A stretch of 64,000 nt of DNA from Inia geoffrensis. Its lineage: Eukaryota; Chordata; Mammalia; Artiodactyla; Iniidae. The notes below the pieces were generated by a model. The model did not search any database. It saw only the letters and a program-made list of their open reading frames with translations, and was not told the origin of the DNA. The DNA is taken from positions 57,882,436-57,946,435 of the forward strand of contig CM070917.1 of the NCBI GenBank assembly GCA_036417435.1. The letters are read 5' to 3'. Below, in pieces: positions 58,989-64,000 of this stretch (its first letter is position 1; each line of letters begins with the position of its first letter). The translations under genes were made by a program, and so were the position numbers.

Positions 58989-59326
58989 TTATTTATTTAT
59001 TTTTGACTGTGTTGGGTCTTTGTTGATGCATGCGGGCTTTTTTCTGGTTGCAGCAAATGGGGGCTACTCTTCGTTGTGGTGCGTGGGCTTCTCATTGTGG
59101 TGGCTTCTCTTGTTGTGGAGCACGGGCTCTAGGTGCGCGGGCTTCAGTAGTTGTGGCACACAGGCTCAGTAGTTGTGGCTTGCAGGGTCTAGAGCGCAGG
59201 CTCAGTAGTCGTGGCGCATGGGCTTCGTTGCTCCGCGGCATGTGGGATCTTCCCAGATTAGGGCTCGAACCCATGTCTCCTACACTGGCAGGCAGATTCT
59301 TAACCACTGTGCCACCAGGGAAGCCC
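58989..59326 (-). mobile_element. CHR-type SINE, long form, inside L1
   Basis: The minus strand begins GGGGCTTCCCTGGTGGCACA, has B box GGTTCGAGCCC and repeated GCCACAACTACTGAGCC-like blocks, and ends CAGTCAAAAATAAATAAATA. A 9-bp duplication CTTGTTTAT is at 58980-58988 and 59327-59335. Confidence 0.92.
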
Positions 59327-59916
59327 CTTGTTTATGTTTTGTCATTGTTACTGCTGCTACTGTGAATCAGATTTACTTTCCTTCCCAATATTTCCTTACT
59401 GGCTATTTTTAATATATAAAAAGGGTAACAATTTAAAGGAAATTATTGTGAAGTATACCATATATGAAGAGTATATAAGATACAGATGTGAGTTTAAGGA
59501 ACAATAAAGTAAATATAAGCACCACACAGATTAAGAAATAGCACATTACAATATCTAAAAGGCCCCATGTGTCCCTGCCATGGTGTCTGCTCCCACCCCT
59601 TCCCCAGAGGTAGCCTGTACTTTTATGGTATTGATTTGCAGTCACTTAGCATCAGTGCATGATGATAGCTGCTAGTTTAGAAGGTTTCTCTTATGTAAAG
59701 GACGTATTCTTCTATTTGTATTATAAGGTTTTATTAAAATTCATTTTAATTACTATTCTTCTCTCACCTATTAAGATGATGCATTATATTAATAGGCAGC
59801 CTAACAGAAAGTCATCAAAACAGTCCTGGAATGAATCCCACTTGGCCAAAGTTTATTCTTCTCTTACTATACGGCAGGATTCTAAATACTAGTATTTCAT
59901 TTTGAACTCATCTGCA

Positions 59917-59990
59917 GTGTGTGTCTGTGTATGCATATGTGTGTGCCTCTGTGTGTTTCTGTGTATGTGTCTGTGTATGTGTATACACAC
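59917..59990. repeat. Degenerate TG-rich tract
   Basis: Mixed TGTG, TGTCTG and TGTATG units over about 75 bp, an eroded or compound microsatellite. Confidence 0.75.
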
Positions 59991-62434
59991 TGCATTTGTC
60001 AGGCTTGGTACCTCAGTCATGGTAACTTTATGAAGAGAATGAGAAAGCTTATATCAATACTTGTTGAAATATGGCTTATGCTTACATACTATTTTATTAC
60101 CATTTGTTTTATTCCATATTTCAAGGATAATCATCTATATGTTGAATCTTCATTGTTTTATTTTTCTTGTTTCTCATTAGTTTTTACTGCTTTCTGTTTC
60201 CTGTACTCCTGACCAGTTTTAAGGTCACAAACTTCAGAATTAAATTTGATTTCTTAAACATTCTCTTTGCTAGTTCTCTTTTCATCTTGATGTACTGTTT
60301 TGTCAATCTCAATATTTATTCATTTTTCTTCAGAGACCATTTTTCTGTAATTTCATTGAGGATACAAAGCATATGCTGTCTCCTTTCTGGAGTCCCTTGT
60401 AACAACACCTGAGTTTATGCCGATGAGGTGACTCAGGATGGGGGCTGGTCACCAGACAGACCAACACTGGATAACAGCAGGGAACTTTCAGCCCCATGCT
60501 GACCTCCAGCCTCTGACCTCAGGAGGGAAGGGGGCTGGAGACTGAGCTCTAAAAAGAATCTTGAACAAAGAGATTCGGAGAGATCCCGAAGTGAGCTCCA
60601 GGTTGGTACTTTGTGGAGGGGGTGTGCCCTCCACTCTCTCCCACATGCAGGTGACCCTCCCCTCCAGTGAGAAAGAGGGGCTTCCCCAGTAGTCTTGCTC
60701 TCAGCACTCCCTGTGCAGGTCTAGCCTGCACCTGGGTCAGAGCTGGGAGACACAGGGCAGGAAAAGACAGGCAGAACTGATCCCCACTATGAGTGTTATT
60801 CACGGTTTGATTTCAGTCCCCAAGGTGCTGCTTACTTTCTGGAGTCCTCGGGTAGCTGCGTTCTGAGCAGAGGCTGTACTGAGTGTGGCCTAGTCCTTCT
60901 TATGGGCCGACACTGGGGTCTCCACGGATGGAGATGCCGCGGAAGCTTCACAGATCAGACTATTTTAACCAAGTCCTTCTGAACATGAAGCGCACTGCCA
61001 GAGATGTCAGGCTTTTAAAGGAATTTTGGGAAACAGCTCAAAGTGGCAATACACTATTAAAACAAGACAAGCAAATTCTGTGACATCTCATTTAATGTAC
61101 CAGGTTAAAAAACAAAGAAACAAACAAAAAAACCCACATGAAACAGTGTGCCAATCATCTGGTATTTGTAACTAAATTAAAAAGCATGCCATGTGTATTA
61201 TTAGGGGAAAAAAAGTAGAAAAAGAGACTTTTGTAATTTACAATCTTTAAATAGCTACCACTTTTAAATGTACAGAATGGCTCACTCTCCTCAGGAGCTT
61301 CTAGACCAGTAACCAGGACAAGACACAAATGAGGTTCAGGAGCCAGCTGTCTCAGTTGCCCTCTAATACTTCAGAGGCAAGCATCTGAATGATGGTCGGA
61401 ATGAGCCTATCCCGTCTGTCTTGTTCCCAGGGCCAGAGCCTGGAAGACATCCCAGGGGTCCCTTAAGTACCTGCCCAGTGAAAGCAGAAAGAACTTTCAA
61501 GGGAACAGTGCTAACTCTGCAAGGGTGCTGTCATTTTGGTTCAGAAGAGGTTAAAAGGTCAAAACAATTGTCATAAGGAAAATGTCTTTTAGAAAATGCA
61601 TATTTAAGTATTGGAGGGTAAATATCATAATTTCTGTAATTTACTAAAAATAGCCATAAGAAGAAAATGATAGAGCAAGTAACAAATGTAAGATTTGGGT
61701 TATGAGTACAAGGGGGTTTGTTTTATTATTCTCTTGACTGTTTTGTTAGAATGGCTGAAAACTGTCCTGCAATGAAAAGTAAACAGAGAGAAAGAGAGGT
61801 CAAAGCAGATGTTCCTATGTTGATGAGTCAACGTCAGGAAAACACTCCAGGGAAAGATCTAATTTCTCAAAACTTGAGCAGTTTGTTTCTGTTTTTGAAG
61901 AATGTCAAGATGTAAAGAGGGGCTCCCAGCCCCTCCCAGCCCAGCTCATCTCTGTGGTCATTAAGAGTCGGTCCTGACAGCAAAGCCCCCGTACTGATCT
62001 GCAAAAGCAGAAAACCAACACTCTCTCCTAAAAGTGCAGCTCTCTTCCACAGAGGTGACACTCACGACCCCCAACCACAGGAGAGACGCAGAACACAGAA
62101 CAAGCTTCCATGGAGTTCTTCCAAACTTTCCGGACCCTGTTTCCATGGAATTCACCTGATAAAGAAGTTAGAATCCAGCTTGTCCAGGACAGCCTCACAT
62201 GCTCCAGCCTCCTCAGTCTGATTCAAATCTTAAGGTGTAATTTTACCTGATAAACTGAAAACAAGGACTGTGTTTACACTGCCTACTGACAAAGCTGAGG
62301 AGTGAACACATACAAACCTGCCTGGAGGGAGCTGGCAGTCAGGAAGGGGCGGCCACAGAAAACAAGAATTTCACACGGAACACACAGAACCCCAATCCTC
62401 TCACCCAGGGAACCTCCCTGTGAGCCCTGCTGCA

Positions 62435-62441
<7 letters not shown>

Positions 62442-62477
<36 letters not shown>

Positions 62478-62663
62478 ACGCGGGCCTCTCACTGTCGTGG
62501 CCTCTCCCGTTGCGGAGCACAGGCTCCGGACGCGCAGGCTCAGCGGCCATGGCTCACGGGCCTAGCTGCTCCGCGGCATGTGGGATCTTCCCGGACCAGG
62601 GCACGAACCCGTGTCCCCTGCATCGGCAGGCGGACCCTCAACCACTGCGCCACCAGGGAAGCC
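62442..62663 (-). mobile_element. Very young CHR-2-like SINE with long pure A tail
   Basis: A nearly canonical short form on the minus strand, with most CpGs intact. The tail reads as 32 consecutive T on the plus strand (62441-62472). Perfect duplications CTGCTGCACAGTTCT flank it at 62427-62441 and 62664-62678. Confidence 0.95.
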
Positions 62664-63775
62664 CTGCTGCACAGTTCTGATTTAGTAGGCGTCTTCATGC
62701 GCTGGCAGTGCTGAGGAATGGTTGAGAGGTGGTGGCAGAGGCTGCTGTCCCCTGGGAACCAAAGTTCTCTAGTATAAAGGGAAAACTGGGCCAAATGGCT
62801 GAAGGGAGTGTTTCCCAGTAAACATACCTGTTTACTCACTCTCACACACAGCAGCTGGGCCCTCATCTGTCCTTGTCTAGGATATAGGATGGCCTCATGG
62901 CAGAACCAGAAAGTTAAATTTATGTAAAAATTAAGTGATTCTTTTAAACTAAAGAGCCAAACACCACTTAAATTACAATCTTCTACCGTATTTATACTTA
63001 TTATATTTTTCTTGCTTCCTGATGTGCCCTTTCTGTATTAAGAAGCTATGTCCTTGACCCCCAATCTTTCCTCCACATCCAAAAGTTCACTCTGGGGGTC
63101 AATTCATGCCCGCGTGCACAAGGATGGAGGAAATACAGGCGAACCGCGGCCACCCCTGTCCCAGTGAATGAGGAGGGCAGGCGCTGCAGCACCAAATTCC
63201 ATACCACTTACCATTCAAGTGACAACTTCAAAAGAGCTGACCCTATTTAAAAACATAAGCCCATGATACGCTGAGAGCAGCAGTGCTCGTGAGCTACACA
63301 GCGACCTGCGTGGATCATTTTAGAATCAGTCAGTCCCTATTACAGGGGACTGAAGCTGATGTCACTGCAGAACTCTGAAGTCCCGGCGCGTCTGGTGGCC
63401 CCAAGCCAAGCCCTGATTCTTCTCCAGATACAAGTGAGAGAAGAAATCGGCCGGAAGGAATTTTAAGCAGGATGAGAGACCAAGATGAGCTGTGCAGTGT
63501 CACGCTCCTTCCACGATCAAAAGATACAAATAAACCCCTCCAGCGAGTTACAGACACTTTACTGGAATAACGCAGAGAGCTGGAGGCTGGCTTAGAAATT
63601 CAGTCAGCAGTTAATTCAGTGTTGTGCACGCCTGGTCAGTTCAGACTCGGTCACCAGGCTCCCATCGCGCGTGAGGCCGTGCTCCAACCCCGGAAAGAAC
63701 GGGCGCTTCTCAGCTGCAGCTCACCTCCTGCCTGCCAATAGCACGGCAAAACCCATGCTTAAAAACAGCCACAAG

Positions 63776-63965
63776 GGGCTTCCCTGGTGGCGCAGTGGTT
63801 GAGAGTCCGCCTGCCGACGCAGGGAACACGGGTTCATGCCCTGGTCCGGGAAGATCCCACATGCCGCGGAGCGGCTGGGCCCGTGAGCCATGGCCGCTGA
63901 GCCTGCGCGTCCGGAGCCTGTGCTCCGCAACGGGAGAGGCCACAATAGTGAGAGGCCCGCGTACC

Positions 63966-63996
<31 letters not shown>
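63776..63996 (+). mobile_element. Very young CHR-2-like SINE at the window edge
   Basis: A nearly canonical plus-strand short form, GGGGCTTCCCTGGTGGCGCA to CGCGTACCGC, then about 29 uninterrupted A. CpGs are largely intact. The 3' duplication cannot be assessed because the window ends four bases after the tail. Confidence 0.94.
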
Positions 63997-64000
63997 GCAG

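Larger units (their letters stand above)
57190..60330 (-). mobile_element. L1 block, ancient, split by SINE
   Basis: The plus strand is antisense L1 over several segments: AGAGTTTCACATACATGGAC, GACTGGTATTCCATTATATG, CCTCGGTATATTTGGAGTTT, CTCTGTTCCATGGCCTCAAA and, past the SINE, GGAATGAATCCCACTTGGCC. The part after 59900 is AT-rich and only tentatively L1. Confidence 0.7.
1..64000 (-). other. RPTOR: RPTOR gene, internal genomic segment (introns and five exons)
   Basis: The whole window lies inside one gene read on the minus strand. Five exons in the right order, with matching splice phases, encode a continuous piece of raptor (human residues about 277-438, numbering recalled). Raptor is the mTORC1 subunit that binds TOS-motif substrates such as S6K1 and 4E-BP1 and helps place mTORC1 on lysosomes. 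Neither the promoter, the start codon nor the 3' end is in the window. The exon preceding 53035 (ending in the first two bases of the W277 codon) and the exon following 6916 (beginning at V439) were looked for and not seen, so both flanking introns run off the ends. The size, with a 31 kb internal intron, fits the very large RPTOR locus known in mammals. Confidence 0.95.
53036..64000 (-). other. RPTOR: RPTOR intron, partial (upstream of the W277-K297 exon)
   Basis: At least 10,965 bp of the intron preceding the 60-nt exon. It contains an L1-like region, a MER20-like element, an L2 tail, a large minus-oriented L1 block broken by a SINE, and two young SINEs near the right edge. No match to the preceding raptor exon (encoding TTPIKIALRW) was found. 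Stretches 53050-54590 and 60400-62400 show no element I recognise. Confidence 0.85.

Noticed and set aside
60883..61083. 66-codon open frame without repeat composition
   Set aside because: No family resemblance, and no splice signals consistent with RPTOR; the preceding raptor exon sequence (TTPIKIALRW) is not encoded here.
62283..62680. Open frames with poly-Phe or poly-Lys stretches
   Set aside because: Artefacts of the SINE's A32 tail and body.
1..64000. CRISPR array, operon or other novel multi-gene system
   Set aside because: The sequence is intronic mammalian DNA. Tandem repeats seen are microsatellites, minisatellites or SINE-internal blocks, with no spacer-repeat pattern and no second gene.

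Overview
The window is mammalian nuclear DNA, almost certainly from a cetacean (whale or dolphin). The evidence is about 20 copies of tRNA-Glu-derived CHR-type SINEs, many of the short young form that begins GGCTTCCCTGGTGGCGCAG. They are mixed with L1, MIR, L2 and hAT fossils and CA microsatellites. No bacterial-style gene organisation is present.

The only protein-coding gene I can support is RPTOR (raptor, the substrate-recruiting scaffold of mTORC1), on the minus strand. Five consecutive exons are present, reading from high to low coordinates: 53035-52976, 21771-21671, 21129-20985, 13124-13049 and 7017-6916. Together they encode the part corresponding to human raptor residues about W277 to Q438, that is the end of the raptor N-terminal conserved (caspase-like) domain and the start of the alpha-solenoid. 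All junctions have AG/GT splice sites, reading phases match across every intron, and the translation matches the human protein as I recall it at every residue. The residue numbers and the identity claim rest on memory, not on an alignment.

Layout: 1-6915 is the partial intron downstream of the last visible exon. 7018-13048, 13125-20984 and 21130-21670 are complete introns of about 6.0, 7.9 and 0.54 kb. 21772-52975 is a 31.2 kb intron crowded with L1 and SINE insertions. 53036-64000 is the 3' part of the preceding intron, whose upstream exon lies outside the window. The stretch from about 2.6 to 17.5 kb has no CHR SINE that I can see, while 17.5-49.4 kb is dense in them.

I found no undescribed multi-gene system. 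The points worth a second look are retroposition oddities (a tail-only poly(A) insertion with a perfect target-site duplication, a SINE reduced to 65 bp by internal deletion, a SINE with internal tandem growth), several repeat-free AT-rich intronic blocks that could be conserved regulatory elements, minisatellites next to an exon, a G-quadruplex motif in a CpG-rich patch, and exon symmetry that would permit in-frame skipping within raptor's core.
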